Assembly: GCF_000284375.1 (NCBI RefSeq)
Contig: NC_017249.1
Location: forward strand, 930,001 to 994,000
Length of the DNA: 64,000 nt
Direction of reading: 5' to 3'
Source: Bradyrhizobium japonicum USDA 6
GTDB lineage: Bacteria; Pseudomonadota; Alphaproteobacteria; Rhizobiales; Xanthobacteraceae
Made by a program: the position numbers and the translations under genes. Shown piece by piece: positions 36,705 to 44,605 of the stretch (the first letter of the stretch is position 1; every line of letters starts with the position of its first letter). Under the pieces are notes generated by a model. It searched no databases. It saw nothing but the letters and a program-made list of their open reading frames with translations, and was not told where the DNA came from.

Positions 36705-37259
36705 TTACCGCGGCGCGCGCTTGGCCAGAATCCGCTGCAACGTACGACGGTGCATGTTCAGCCGCCGCGCCGTTTCCGAAACGTTGCGGTTGCACATCTC
36801 GTAGATGCGCTGGATGTGCTCCCAGCGGACGCGGTCGGCGGACATCGGGTTGGTCGGCAACTCGGATTTCTCCGAGCTGGTCGAGAGCAGCGCGGCGACG
36901 ACGTCGTCGGCATCCGCGGGCTTCGACAGATAATCGATCGCACCCATCTTCACGGCAGTCACGGCGGTGGCGATGTTGCCATAGCCGGTCAGCACGATGG
37001 CGCGGGCTTCGGGGCGCTTCTTCTTCAGCGCGGAGACGACGTCGAGACCATTGCCGTCGCCGAGCCGCAGATCCACCACGGCGAATGCGGGCGCGGCCTT
37101 GCCGATCTGCGCAAGGCCATCCGAGACGGTGTCACACGACGTCACCGCAAAGCCACGGGTCTCCATCGCGCGCGACAACCGCTCCAGGAACGGCTTGTCG
37201 TCCTCCACGATGAGAAGCGAGCGGTCGGTCTGTTCGTTCAGTTCGGCGATGGCGTTCAA
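36705..37259 (-). CDS. regR: Response regulator RegR (RegA/ActR/PrrA family)
   Basis: The start is read as TTG 37259 (encoding MNAIAELNEQ), because it has GAGAGG upstream and matches the expected beginning of RegR; no ATG fits. The 184-residue protein has a receiver domain (VEDDKP acidic pair, phospho-acceptor Asp in VVDLRLGD, Lys in LSKPAD). A C-terminal Fis-type helix-turn-helix follows, NVSETARRLNMHRRTLQRIL, the highly conserved RegA family DNA-binding motif. In Bradyrhizobium the RegSR pair controls redox-responsive genes including fixR-nifA (established for B. japonicum). It lies 102 nt downstream of regS. Confidence 0.92.
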   Translation of the reverse strand: MNAIAELNEQTDRSLLIVEDDKPFLERLSRAMETRGFAVTSCDTVSDGLAQIGKAAPAFAVVDLRLGDGNGLDVVSALKKKRPEARAIVLTGYGNIATAVTAVKMGAIDYLSKPADADDVVAALLSTSSEKSELPTNPMSADRVRWEHIQRIYEMCNRNVSETARRLNMHRRTLQRILAKRAPR

Positions 37260-37361
37260 GGTGTTGTCCTCTCTCTGCACATCTACATATGGCGTCGCAA
37301 TCAGGCAGTGCCAAGGCCGCAAATAGTCGATCGGGCCTCTCGTGCGACGCAAGGTCGCGGC

Positions 37362-38684
37362 CTATCCTATTGTTTCTTCGAGCGTCTCGATAGTCTCAAA
37401 ACGCTCTCTCGGCCAATTGATGTGAACCACTGCACCGTGTTCCGGAAAGGTCCGGTTGGTAAACGAGACCTTGGCCCCGGTGCGTTCCAGCAAGGTGCGC
37501 GCGATGAACACGCCGAGCCCGAGCCCACGCCGCTCGCCGCCGCCGTCATCCAGATTGCGCCGCCGCGACAAATAGGGCTCGCCGATCCGGTTAAGGATGT
37601 CGGGCGGAATGCCCGGGCCGTCGTCGGAGATCACGAGCTCGATCGTGTCCTTGTTCCACCATGCATTCACCTCGACGGTGGTGCGGGCGAAATCGACCGC
37701 GTTCTCGATGATGTTGCCGACGCCGTAGAGGATCGCCGGGTTGCGCGAGCCGATCGGCTCGGCGAAGGCCGCCACCGCGATCCGCACCTTGATGTCGACG
37801 CCGAAATCGCGGTGCGGGGCCACCACCTCCTCGATCAGCTCCGACATTTTCATGCGGTCGAACGGCGCGCCTTCGGAGGAAAGCTGGGTGATCTTGCTCA
37901 AGATGTCGCGGCAGCGCTGGGTCTGCTCGCGCAGGGTTTTCAGGTCGGCGGCGAAGCTCGGGTCCTTCACCGTCTTTTCCAGCTCGCGCGAGATCAGGAA
38001 GATGGTCGCGAGCGGCGTGCCTAGCTCGTGCGCGGCTGCCGCAGCCAGGCCGTCGAGCTGGGTCAGATGCTGCTCGCGAGTCAGCACCAGCTCGGTCGCA
38101 GCCAGCGCGTCGGCGAGCTTGCGCGCCTCCTCCGTCACCTGGAACGAGTAGAGGCTGGTGACGCCGATCGCGAGCACGATCGAGAGCCAGATGCCGATGA
38201 GATAGATCGGCGGCAGCACCAGGGGATCGTCGGAATCCCAGGGCAGCGGCAGATGGAAGAAGAACAGGACCGAGGCACAGGCCACCGCGAGCAGGCCGAG
38301 GCCGAAGGTGAGGCGGGCCGGCAGCGCCGTGGCCGAGATCAGCACGGGCGCGAGGAACAGGAACGAGAACGGGTTCTGCAGTCCGCCGGTGAAGAACAAG
38401 AGCCCCGCCAGCTCCACGATGTTCAGCGCGAGCAGTCCGGCCGCCTGCATCGGCTTCAGCCGTTGCAGCGGATTGGACACGGTCTGGAGCGCCAGGTTGA
38501 GCGCCGCCGACAGCGCGATGATGCTGACGCAGGGGACGATCTCGACGTTGAACTCCAGCCCCTGCGCCACGATGAAGATCGCGGCGAGCTGGCCGAGCAC
38601 CGCCAGCCAGCGCAGCCGCAGGATCGTGTCCAGGCGGATATGCCGCTGTTCGTGGCGGAAGTCGGTATCGGCGGTCTCAGTCAT
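37362..38684 (-). CDS. regS: Redox-sensing histidine kinase RegS (RegB/ActS/PrrB family)
   Basis: Starting at ATG 38684, the 440-residue kinase has six hydrophobic helices in the first 180 residues. A loop carries GGLQNPF (residues about 100-106), the GGxxNPF quinone-binding motif of RegB. The phosphoacceptor box is AAAHELGTPLATI (His about 219). Cys about 258 sits in TQRCRDIL, the position of the redox-switch cysteine of RegB. The ATPase motifs are IENAVDFA, SDDGPGIP and GLGLGVF. Both known redox inputs therefore look intact. A TTG 9 nt upstream is an alternative start. It is transcribed with regR and is divergent from an ABC-2 exporter. Confidence 0.92.
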   Translation of the reverse strand: MTETADTDFRHEQRHIRLDTILRLRWLAVLGQLAAIFIVAQGLEFNVEIVPCVSIIALSAALNLALQTVSNPLQRLKPMQAAGLLALNIVELAGLLFFTGGLQNPFSFLFLAPVLISATALPARLTFGLGLLAVACASVLFFFHLPLPWDSDDPLVLPPIYLIGIWLSIVLAIGVTSLYSFQVTEEARKLADALAATELVLTREQHLTQLDGLAAAAAHELGTPLATIFLISRELEKTVKDPSFAADLKTLREQTQRCRDILSKITQLSSEGAPFDRMKMSELIEEVVAPHRDFGVDIKVRIAVAAFAEPIGSRNPAILYGVGNIIENAVDFARTTVEVNAWWNKDTIELVISDDGPGIPPDILNRIGEPYLSRRRNLDDGGGERRGLGLGVFIARTLLERTGAKVSFTNRTFPEHGAVVHINWPRERFETIETLEETIG

Positions 38685-38790
38685 CTCGGCCAATGTGGCG
38701 GTGCCTTCTCGGTCACAAACGCGGGGCTCGCGGAACCACCCGGATTACAAGCCTTGCGCTATCCGCTGCAATAGCAGAAGAACGGCTAGC

Positions 38791-39594
38791 ATGACCGGGA
38801 ACGACAAAGCTTCAAGTCCGCCGACTGTCGCGGAGCGCGGCTCCTCTGCGGCCATTGCGGTCGATCACCTCGTCAAGGTCTACAAGCAGACCCGCGCCGT
38901 CGACGATATCTCGTTTTCGCTGCCGCGTGGCAGCATCACCGGGCTTCTGGGCGGCAACGGCGCCGGCAAGACCACGACGATCGCGATGATCATGGGCCTG
39001 GTGCTGCCGACCTCCGGCCGCGTCAGGGTGCTCGGGCATCGGATGCCGGAGGAGAGCGCGGCGGTGCTGGGGCGGATGAATTTCGAGAGCCCCTATGTCG
39101 ACATGCCGATGCGCCTCACGGTGCGGCAGAACCTCACCGTGTTCGGCAAGCTCTATGCGGTGAAGGACGTCTCCGATCGCATCGCCAGGCTGGCCGACGA
39201 GCTTGATCTCACCGAATTCATCGACCGCGCCAACGGCAAGCTTTCCGCCGGGCAGAAGACCCGCGTCGCGCTGGCGAAGGCGCTGATCAACCGGCCCGAA
39301 CTGCTGCTGCTGGACGAGCCCACCGCCTCGCTCGACCCGGATACGGCCGACTGGGTGCGGGCGCATATGGAGCGCTATCGCAAGGAGAACAACGCCACCA
39401 TCCTTCTGGCATCGCACAACATGCTCGAGGTCGAGCGGCTCTGCGATCGCGTCATCATCATGAAGCGCGGCCGCATCGAGGACGACGACACGCCGGAGGC
39501 CATCATGGCGCGCTACAACCGCACCACGCTGGAGGAGGTGTTCCTGGACGTCGCGCGCGGACGCGTGAACGGTGCGAAGGAGGCGGCGCGATGA
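38791..39594 (+). CDS. ABC-2 type exporter ATP-binding protein
   Basis: ATG 38791 begins 267 residues; the open frame upstream is antisense to regS. Walker A is GGNGAGKTT, the signature LSAGQKTRVALAKA, Walker B LLLLDEPTASLD and the H-loop ASHNM. LSAGQ in place of LSGGQ is common in this exporter class. The partner permease follows after a 230-bp gap filled mostly by a palindromic repeat. The substrate is unknown; related pairs export polysaccharides or small hydrophobic molecules. Confidence 0.88.
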   Translation: MTGNDKASSPPTVAERGSSAAIAVDHLVKVYKQTRAVDDISFSLPRGSITGLLGGNGAGKTTTIAMIMGLVLPTSGRVRVLGHRMPEESAAVLGRMNFESPYVDMPMRLTVRQNLTVFGKLYAVKDVSDRIARLADELDLTEFIDRANGKLSAGQKTRVALAKALINRPELLLLDEPTASLDPDTADWVRAHMERYRKENNATILLASHNMLEVERLCDRVIIMKRGRIEDDDTPEAIMARYNRTTLEEVFLDVARGRVNGAKEAAR

Positions 39595-39627
39595 GGCGTA
39601 GCTGCAATCGTAGCCTGGATGGAGTCT

Positions 39628-39775
39628 GTCATACCGGGGCGCGACATGGTCGCGAGCCCGGGATCCATAACCACAGGATTGAATTTGACGAAGACTCGAG
39701 GTTGCTGGTCTCGCCCCGCAACCGCCGCCTGTGGTTATGGATTCCGGGCTCGCGCTCCGCGCGCCCCGGAATGAC
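39628..39775. repeat. Long imperfect palindrome between exporter ATPase and permease genes
   Basis: GTCATACCGGGGCGCGAC and GCGCGCCCCGGAATGAC form the outer arms. CATAACCACAGG and CCTGTGGTTATG pair perfectly further in. The 148-nt element belongs to the 'GTCATTCCGGGGCGC' family and interrupts what should be a continuous operon. Confidence 0.85.
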
Positions 39776-39823
39776 GGGGCTCTATCCGGGCTACTGGCTC
39801 TATCCGGGCCGCGCGGTGCTGCC

Positions 39824-40642
39824 ATGACAGAGCTCTCCCTCCACCGCGGCGTTTCCATCCATCGCATCGGCGCGATGATCCTGCGCTACTGGTATCTGTT
39901 GATGTCGTCCTGGCCGCGGCTGCTCGAGCTGCTTTATTGGCCCGCGCTCCAGGTCATCACCTGGGGCTTTCTCCAGCTCTACATTGCCGAGAACGCCAAT
40001 TTCTTCGCGCGCGCCGGCGGCACGCTGATCGGCGCCGTCATCCTCTGGGACATCCTGTTCCGCGGCCAGCTCGGCTTTTCCATCTCGTTCCTGGAGGAGA
40101 TGTGGGCCCGCAACATCGGCAACCTCATGATGAGCCCCTTGAAGCCGATCGAGTTTCTGCTGTCGCTGATGATCATGAGCATGATCCGGCTCGCGATCGG
40201 CGTCATCCCGATGACGCTGCTCGCGCTGTTCCTGTTTCACTTCAACGTCTACGCCCTCGGCCTGCCGCTGATCGCGTTCTTCTGCAATCTGATCTTCACG
40301 AGCTGGGCGGTCGGCATCTTCGTCTCAGGGCTGGTCTTACGAAACGGCCTCGGCGCCGAGAGCATCGTCTGGACCCTGATGTTCGCGATCATGCCGCTCG
40401 CCTGCGTCTACTATCCCGTCAGCGTGCTGCCGGGATGGCTGCAATACGTCGCCTGGTCGCTGCCGCCGACCTATGTGTTCGAGGGAATGCGGGCGCTTCT
40501 GATCGAGCAAACCTTCAGGACCGATCTGATGTTGCGTGCGTTGGCCGTCAATGCGGTGCTGCTGGTTGCATCTTTTGGGGCATTCCTTGCCCTTTTGCGG
40601 AGCGCCAAGAAGCACGGCTCGCTGCTCTCGAGCGGTGAATAA
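39824..40642 (+). CDS. ABC-2 type exporter permease
   Basis: ATG 39824 encodes 272 residues with six hydrophobic helices. The ABC-2 pattern shows in the middle (MSPLKPIEFLLSLMI) and in the late motif YYPVSVLPGWLQYVAWSLPPTY. It forms the membrane channel for the ATPase encoded just before it. The in-frame sequence upstream of this ATG translates the repeat and is rejected. Confidence 0.86.
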   Translation: MTELSLHRGVSIHRIGAMILRYWYLLMSSWPRLLELLYWPALQVITWGFLQLYIAENANFFARAGGTLIGAVILWDILFRGQLGFSISFLEEMWARNIGNLMMSPLKPIEFLLSLMIMSMIRLAIGVIPMTLLALFLFHFNVYALGLPLIAFFCNLIFTSWAVGIFVSGLVLRNGLGAESIVWTLMFAIMPLACVYYPVSVLPGWLQYVAWSLPPTYVFEGMRALLIEQTFRTDLMLRALAVNAVLLVASFGAFLALLRSAKKHGSLLSSGE

Positions 40643-40763
40643 TCTCACTTTCCCGTGGATTCAGGCTGATTTAGCCGTTCCGGCTACGTAGATGTACGGA
40701 ACCATGCATTGACGCAATATTACGCATTCGGCAGTATGTTGCGATGCGAAGGGGATTTTAGTG

Positions 40764-42092
40764 ATGCCTATTGGTGAGTTCGGCGGCGCGCCGCCCCTGG
40801 CGGCCGAAGGCAGTCCGGTCCTGACGACGCCGATGTACTGGATGTACGAGATGGCGCAGGCCTCTCTCAATCCGGCGCGTGCGGTCACCGACGCGACCAG
40901 GCTCCTGTTTCAGAATCCCCTCAATCCGTGGACGCGCACCGAGGTCGGCAAGTCCGTCGCCGCGGCCTGCGAATTGTTCGAACGTACCACGCGCCGTTAC
41001 GGCAAGCCGGAATGGGGTCTCAACGACACCGAGGTCAACGGCATCCGCGTCCCCGTCGAGGTCCGCTCGGTCTGGGAAAAGCCGTTCTGCAAGCTGCTCT
41101 ACTTCGATCGCAAGTTCGCCCGTCCCTTGCGCAGCCCGCAGCCGCGGGTGCTGATCGTGGCGCCGATGTCCGGCCACTACGCGACGCTGCTGCGCGGCAC
41201 GGTCGAGGCGTTCCTGCCGGCGCATGAGGTCTACATCACCGATTGGGCCGACGCCCGCATGGTGCCCCTGAGCGAAGGCCGCTTCGATCTCGACGACTAC
41301 ATCGACTACGTCATCGAGATGCTGCACGTCCTTGGCGGCAACACCCATGTCATGGCGGTGTGCCAGCCCTCCGTTCCCGTCGTTGCCGCCGTCTCGATCA
41401 TGGAAGCGCGGCGCGACCCCTTTGTGCCGACCTCGATGACGCTGATGGGCGGCCCGATCGACACCCGCCGCAATCCGACCGGGGTGAACAAGCTCGCCCA
41501 GGAGCGCGGCATGGACTGGTTCCGCAACACCGTCATCACCAAGGTGCCGTTCCCGCATCCGGGCATGATGCGCGACGTCTATCCGGGCTTCCTGCAGCTC
41601 AACGGCTTCATCAGCATGAACCTCGACCGGCACATGGACGCCCACAAGCGCCTGTTTGCCAATCTGGTGAAGGGCGACGGCGACCTCGTCGACAAGCATC
41701 GCGACTTCTACGACGAATATCTCGCGGTGATGGATCTCTCCGCCGAGTATTACCTGCAGACGGTCGACACCGTGTTCGTGAAGCACTCGCTGCCGAAGGG
41801 CGAGATGACCCATCGTGGAACCCGCGTCGATCCCTCCAAGGTCAAGCGCGTTGCGCTGATGACGGTCGAAGGCGAGAACGACGACATCTCCGGTCTCGGT
41901 CAGACCGAAGCAACGCACACATTATGTAGTGCGATTCCCGATCATCGCCGCGTTCATTACGTTCAGAAGGGTGTCGGGCACTACGGTGTGTTCAACGGAT
42001 CGCGGTTCAAGTCGGAGATCGTGCCGCGGATTCACGACTTCATGGTCTCCGCTGCGAATCCGAGCTCGATGCAGGCTCTCGCAGCCGAATAG
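40764..42092 (+). CDS. phaZ: Intracellular polyhydroxyalkanoate depolymerase
   Basis: ATG 40764 (with AAGGGG upstream) gives 442 residues. The family, which degrades native PHB granules, uses a Cys nucleophile; the motif VCQPSVP is present near residue 200. The early segments MYWMYEMAQASLNPAR and NPLNPW, and late GENDDISGLGQT and GVGHYGVFNGSRF (catalytic Asp and His candidates), fit the whole length. It mobilises carbon stored as PHB. A strong hairpin follows at 42128-42148. Confidence 0.92.
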   Translation: MPIGEFGGAPPLAAEGSPVLTTPMYWMYEMAQASLNPARAVTDATRLLFQNPLNPWTRTEVGKSVAAACELFERTTRRYGKPEWGLNDTEVNGIRVPVEVRSVWEKPFCKLLYFDRKFARPLRSPQPRVLIVAPMSGHYATLLRGTVEAFLPAHEVYITDWADARMVPLSEGRFDLDDYIDYVIEMLHVLGGNTHVMAVCQPSVPVVAAVSIMEARRDPFVPTSMTLMGGPIDTRRNPTGVNKLAQERGMDWFRNTVITKVPFPHPGMMRDVYPGFLQLNGFISMNLDRHMDAHKRLFANLVKGDGDLVDKHRDFYDEYLAVMDLSAEYYLQTVDTVFVKHSLPKGEMTHRGTRVDPSKVKRVALMTVEGENDDISGLGQTEATHTLCSAIPDHRRVHYVQKGVGHYGVFNGSRFKSEIVPRIHDFMVSAANPSSMQALAAE

Positions 42093-42127
42093 TCGCGGAT
42101 TTCGGCTTTCCCGTCGAAATTTCCGAC

Positions 42128-42148
42128 CCTTCCGGAGCCTCCGGAAGG
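42128..42148 (+). terminator. Candidate terminator hairpin after phaZ
   Basis: A perfect 8-bp stem CCTTCCGG/CCGGAAGG with a 5-base loop lies 36 nt after the stop. No T-tract follows. Confidence 0.4.
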
Positions 42149-42393
42149 CTCTGGTTCCCTCCAGATTCGCGGTATTTAGGTAGCGATATAGGAGTGAGTC
42201 ACCCCTCACCCCTTGGGGGTGCCGCATGCGTCCAGCGGGGGCGAAAAAATAGGGTTCCAACCCCAGTCTGTAGGGTCTCCCGGACGCCAGACCGCTGTAT
42301 ATTGGGCAAATGATTTGTTTTTGCGCCGAGCGCTTTCCCTGGCGGCGGTTATGGCAGAATCCGGGCGCCCTCCTGCCCCCCGGACTGACAGAC
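42149..42393. other. Remainder of the 300-bp gap between phaZ and the YgjP-like gene
   Basis: Apart from the phaZ hairpin, I see only a possible upstream control region with CACCCCTCACCCCTTGGGGGTG (shown here in part; stem CACCCC...GGGGTG near 42198-42222). I recognise no RNA gene and no reading frame. Confidence 0.4.
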
Positions 42394-43149
42394 ATGGCCA
42401 CACGCGCACTCCTCTATCGGCGCCCCCACGAGCCGAAGACCCTCGTCATCACCCATGGATCGCAGTTTTTTGCGATCCGATTGCGCCGGCACCGTCGCGC
42501 GCGCCGCTACACGCTCAGAATCCATCCGAGTGATCGCGAAGCCATCCTCACGATCCCGCCGCGCGGCACGCTGGCCGAAGCCAAGGACTTCGCGTCGCGT
42601 CACGGCGCGTGGATCGCGGCACGTCTCGGCCGTTTGCCGAAGGCTGCACCGTTCCAGCCTGGCACAGTGATACCGCTTCGCGGCACGCCCCATCGCATCG
42701 TTCATCGCGCAGGCAGCCGTGGCACGGTGTGGACCGAGACGCGCGATAGCGGCGACAAGATTCTCTGCGTCGCCGGCGGGGTCGAGCACGTCGACCGCCG
42801 TATCAACGACTTCCTCAAGCGCGAGGCGCGTCGCGATCTCCAGCGCTCGGCGGAGGCCTATGCCGTCGAGCTCGGCGTCAGGGTCAAGCGCCTATCGATC
42901 CGCGACCAGTCCAGCCGCTGGGGCTCCTGCACCTCGGCCGGCTCGCTGTCGTTCTCCTGGCGCCTGATCCTCGCGCCCCCCTTCGTGCTCGACTACCTCG
43001 CCGCGCACGAAGTCGCCCATCTCGTCGAGATGAACCACTCGGCGCGGTTCTGGCGCGTCTGCGGAAAGGTCTGCCCGTCGATGGAGCGCGCCAAGAAGTG
43101 GCTCGATACGTATGGCAACGACCTGCACCGGTACGGCGTCGAGGATTAG
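42394..43149 (+). CDS. YgjP-like metallopeptidase-domain protein (SprT/M48-related, DUF45)
   Basis: ATG 42394 encodes 251 residues (MATRALLYRR). The C-terminal half carries the family signature SSRWGSCTSAGSLSFSW. The zinc site follows: HEVAH (HExxH), then a third His in NHSARFW. An N-terminal strand-rich part ends before that. The biological role of this widely conserved family is unsettled. The frame extends upstream to 42310 but lacks a ribosome-binding site there. Confidence 0.85.
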   Translation: MATRALLYRRPHEPKTLVITHGSQFFAIRLRRHRRARRYTLRIHPSDREAILTIPPRGTLAEAKDFASRHGAWIAARLGRLPKAAPFQPGTVIPLRGTPHRIVHRAGSRGTVWTETRDSGDKILCVAGGVEHVDRRINDFLKREARRDLQRSAEAYAVELGVRVKRLSIRDQSSRWGSCTSAGSLSFSWRLILAPPFVLDYLAAHEVAHLVEMNHSARFWRVCGKVCPSMERAKKWLDTYGNDLHRYGVED

Positions 43150-43191
43150 GGCGCGCCGAGGATTAGGCCTCGCTCCAACCCAGCAAACACT

Positions 43192-43376
43192 GTCATCGCC
43201 CGCCTTGTGCGCAATTGCGCACTGGAGCGGGCGATCCAGTATTCCAGAGGCCGTAGTGATTGAATCGAGAGGCCGCGGCGTACTGGATTCCCCGCTTGCC
43301 GCCTACGCTGAAGCTTCGGCGCCCCTAGACTGAAGCCCCGGCGAAGCCTTGGCGTAGCCGGGTCGCGGGGAATGAC
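43192..43376. repeat. Intergenic repeat, 'GCGATCCAGTA' family
   Basis: GTCATCGCCCGC...GCGGGCGATCCAGTATTCC continues into a second half with GAGAGGCCGCGGCGTACTGGAT and ends GGGGAATGAC. It shares words with 19207-19310 and 44272-44405. It lies between convergent genes. Confidence 0.75.
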
Positions 43377-43406
43377 AGCGGAGAGTGGGGCGGCGTCAAG
43401 CAACCT

Positions 43407-44066
43407 TCACGCACTGAAATCCGCGTTCGTCCCCGACCGCGCGCGTGACGCCAGATAAGGCGCTTGCTGCTGCGCCATCACCCTTTGGCCCTCGGCCAGC
43501 ATCGCCTGGAAGGCCGCGTCGAGTTGATCGCGACTATAGGTCGTAGAATTGCTTTGACGCGGTGTCCATTGCGATTGCGTGATCGCGGTGGACGCTGTTT
43601 CGATGGTGCCGCCAAGCAGCTTGGCGTAATTGTCGGCTCGCCATTGCGCCAGATCAGGTCCACTCAGGCCGGGAGGATCCTCGAGCTTGCCGATCTTTGC
43701 GGCCGCCGCGTTGGTCATCGTCGAGGACCCGCCATTGTACAGAGTGGCGACCACCTTGCCGTCAACCTTCACCTGGGCATAGGTGTTCTCACGCGTATCG
43801 TCCGAGACGGCCGGTTGAGTCGCGTTCGCGCCGTGGGTCATCAGCCAATTCGTTGCCATCAGGTCGCGCAGGACCGGGTTATCCGCCACCGAGATCGGCT
43901 TGGCGCCTTGCAGCGGCTTGAGTTGCGACACGTCAATTCCGGGTGCGGTGGTCGCTGCGTCGGTTTCGGGCGGCACCTCCGAGAGGACACCCGATGTCGG
44001 GCTTGAATTGGACGTTGATGCGGGACGCAGATAGCTCGATGCCGGGTTGGACAGGCCTGAAATCAT
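43407..44066 (-). CDS. Unrecognised conserved-looking protein, 219 aa
   Basis: ATG 44066 has GGAAGGAGC 8 nt upstream, a very strong site, so the gene is real. The product is rich in Ser, Thr, Ala and Gln, has no signal peptide and no membrane helix. The first 60 residues look disordered (SNPASSYLRPASTSNSS). The remainder has a plausible small globular part around YAQVKVDGKVVATLYNGGSS. The C-terminal 60 residues are helical with AAFQAMLAEGQRVMAQQQ. I recognise no family. It could be a secreted or flagellum-related protein of the type exported without a classical signal, but nothing shows this directly. Confidence 0.7.
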   Translation of the reverse strand: MISGLSNPASSYLRPASTSNSSPTSGVLSEVPPETDAATTAPGIDVSQLKPLQGAKPISVADNPVLRDLMATNWLMTHGANATQPAVSDDTRENTYAQVKVDGKVVATLYNGGSSTMTNAAAAKIGKLEDPPGLSGPDLAQWRADNYAKLLGGTIETASTAITQSQWTPRQSNSTTYSRDQLDAAFQAMLAEGQRVMAQQQAPYLASRARSGTNADFSA

Positions 44067-44605
44067 GGAACGCTCCTTCCCACTAAACCCGAGCTTTCGG
44101 GACACAACCTAAGAGAGCAAATCCCGGGCCGATTGCGGAGGCTTGAAGGCACTGGTGTTTTGGCGTTCAGGGATATTTCGGCATCGGTAAATCTTGCCGT
44201 CTTGGGCAGGACTTGCCGAAGCCGCGGCGCGATGTCAGCCCGAGCAAACGCTGCTGGCCGCATCCATCACTGTCATCGCCCGCGAAGGCGGCGATCCAGT
44301 ACGCCGCGGCAGCTGTTCTGAATCTCGACGTCTCGGCGTACTGGCTTCCCCGCTGGAGCCTGTCATCGGGCTCGCCGAAGGCGAGACCCGGAGGCGGGGA
44401 ATGACAGTTGAGAGTGGGGCGACGTCAGCGCGCTTTGCGCGATCCCCGCCATACTTCGCGACGATTGCGCAGCACGCTCGATTTGTCCCGCCGGATCAAA
44501 CGTTTCCCACAATTCACCGCGCATCACGCCGGATATCACCGGCTACTGTGCATGGGGTTGTTTTCGCGTTTTTTGTTGTGAGGCCGTGGGGACCTCAGCT
44601 CGAAG
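44067..44605. other. 540-bp region upstream of the unrecognised gene, without a gene of its own
   Basis: It contains the repeat at 44272-44405. The rest shows no ribosome-binding site with a matching frame. The 44194-44853 open frame crosses the repeat and the end of the PBP gene and is not coding. Confidence 0.5.
44272..44405. repeat. Intergenic repeat, 'GCGATCCAGTACGCCGCGG' family
   Basis: GTCATCGCCCGCGAAGGCGGCGATCC is followed by AGTACGCCGCGG, CGGCGTACTGG and GGCGGGGAATGAC. It is a close relative of 43192-43376 and 19207-19310. Confidence 0.75.

Noticed and set aside
40690..40760. Sigma-70 promoter TTGACG...TATGTT upstream of phaZ
   Set aside because: The spacer is 20 bp and the -10 hexamer is weak; not strong enough to list.
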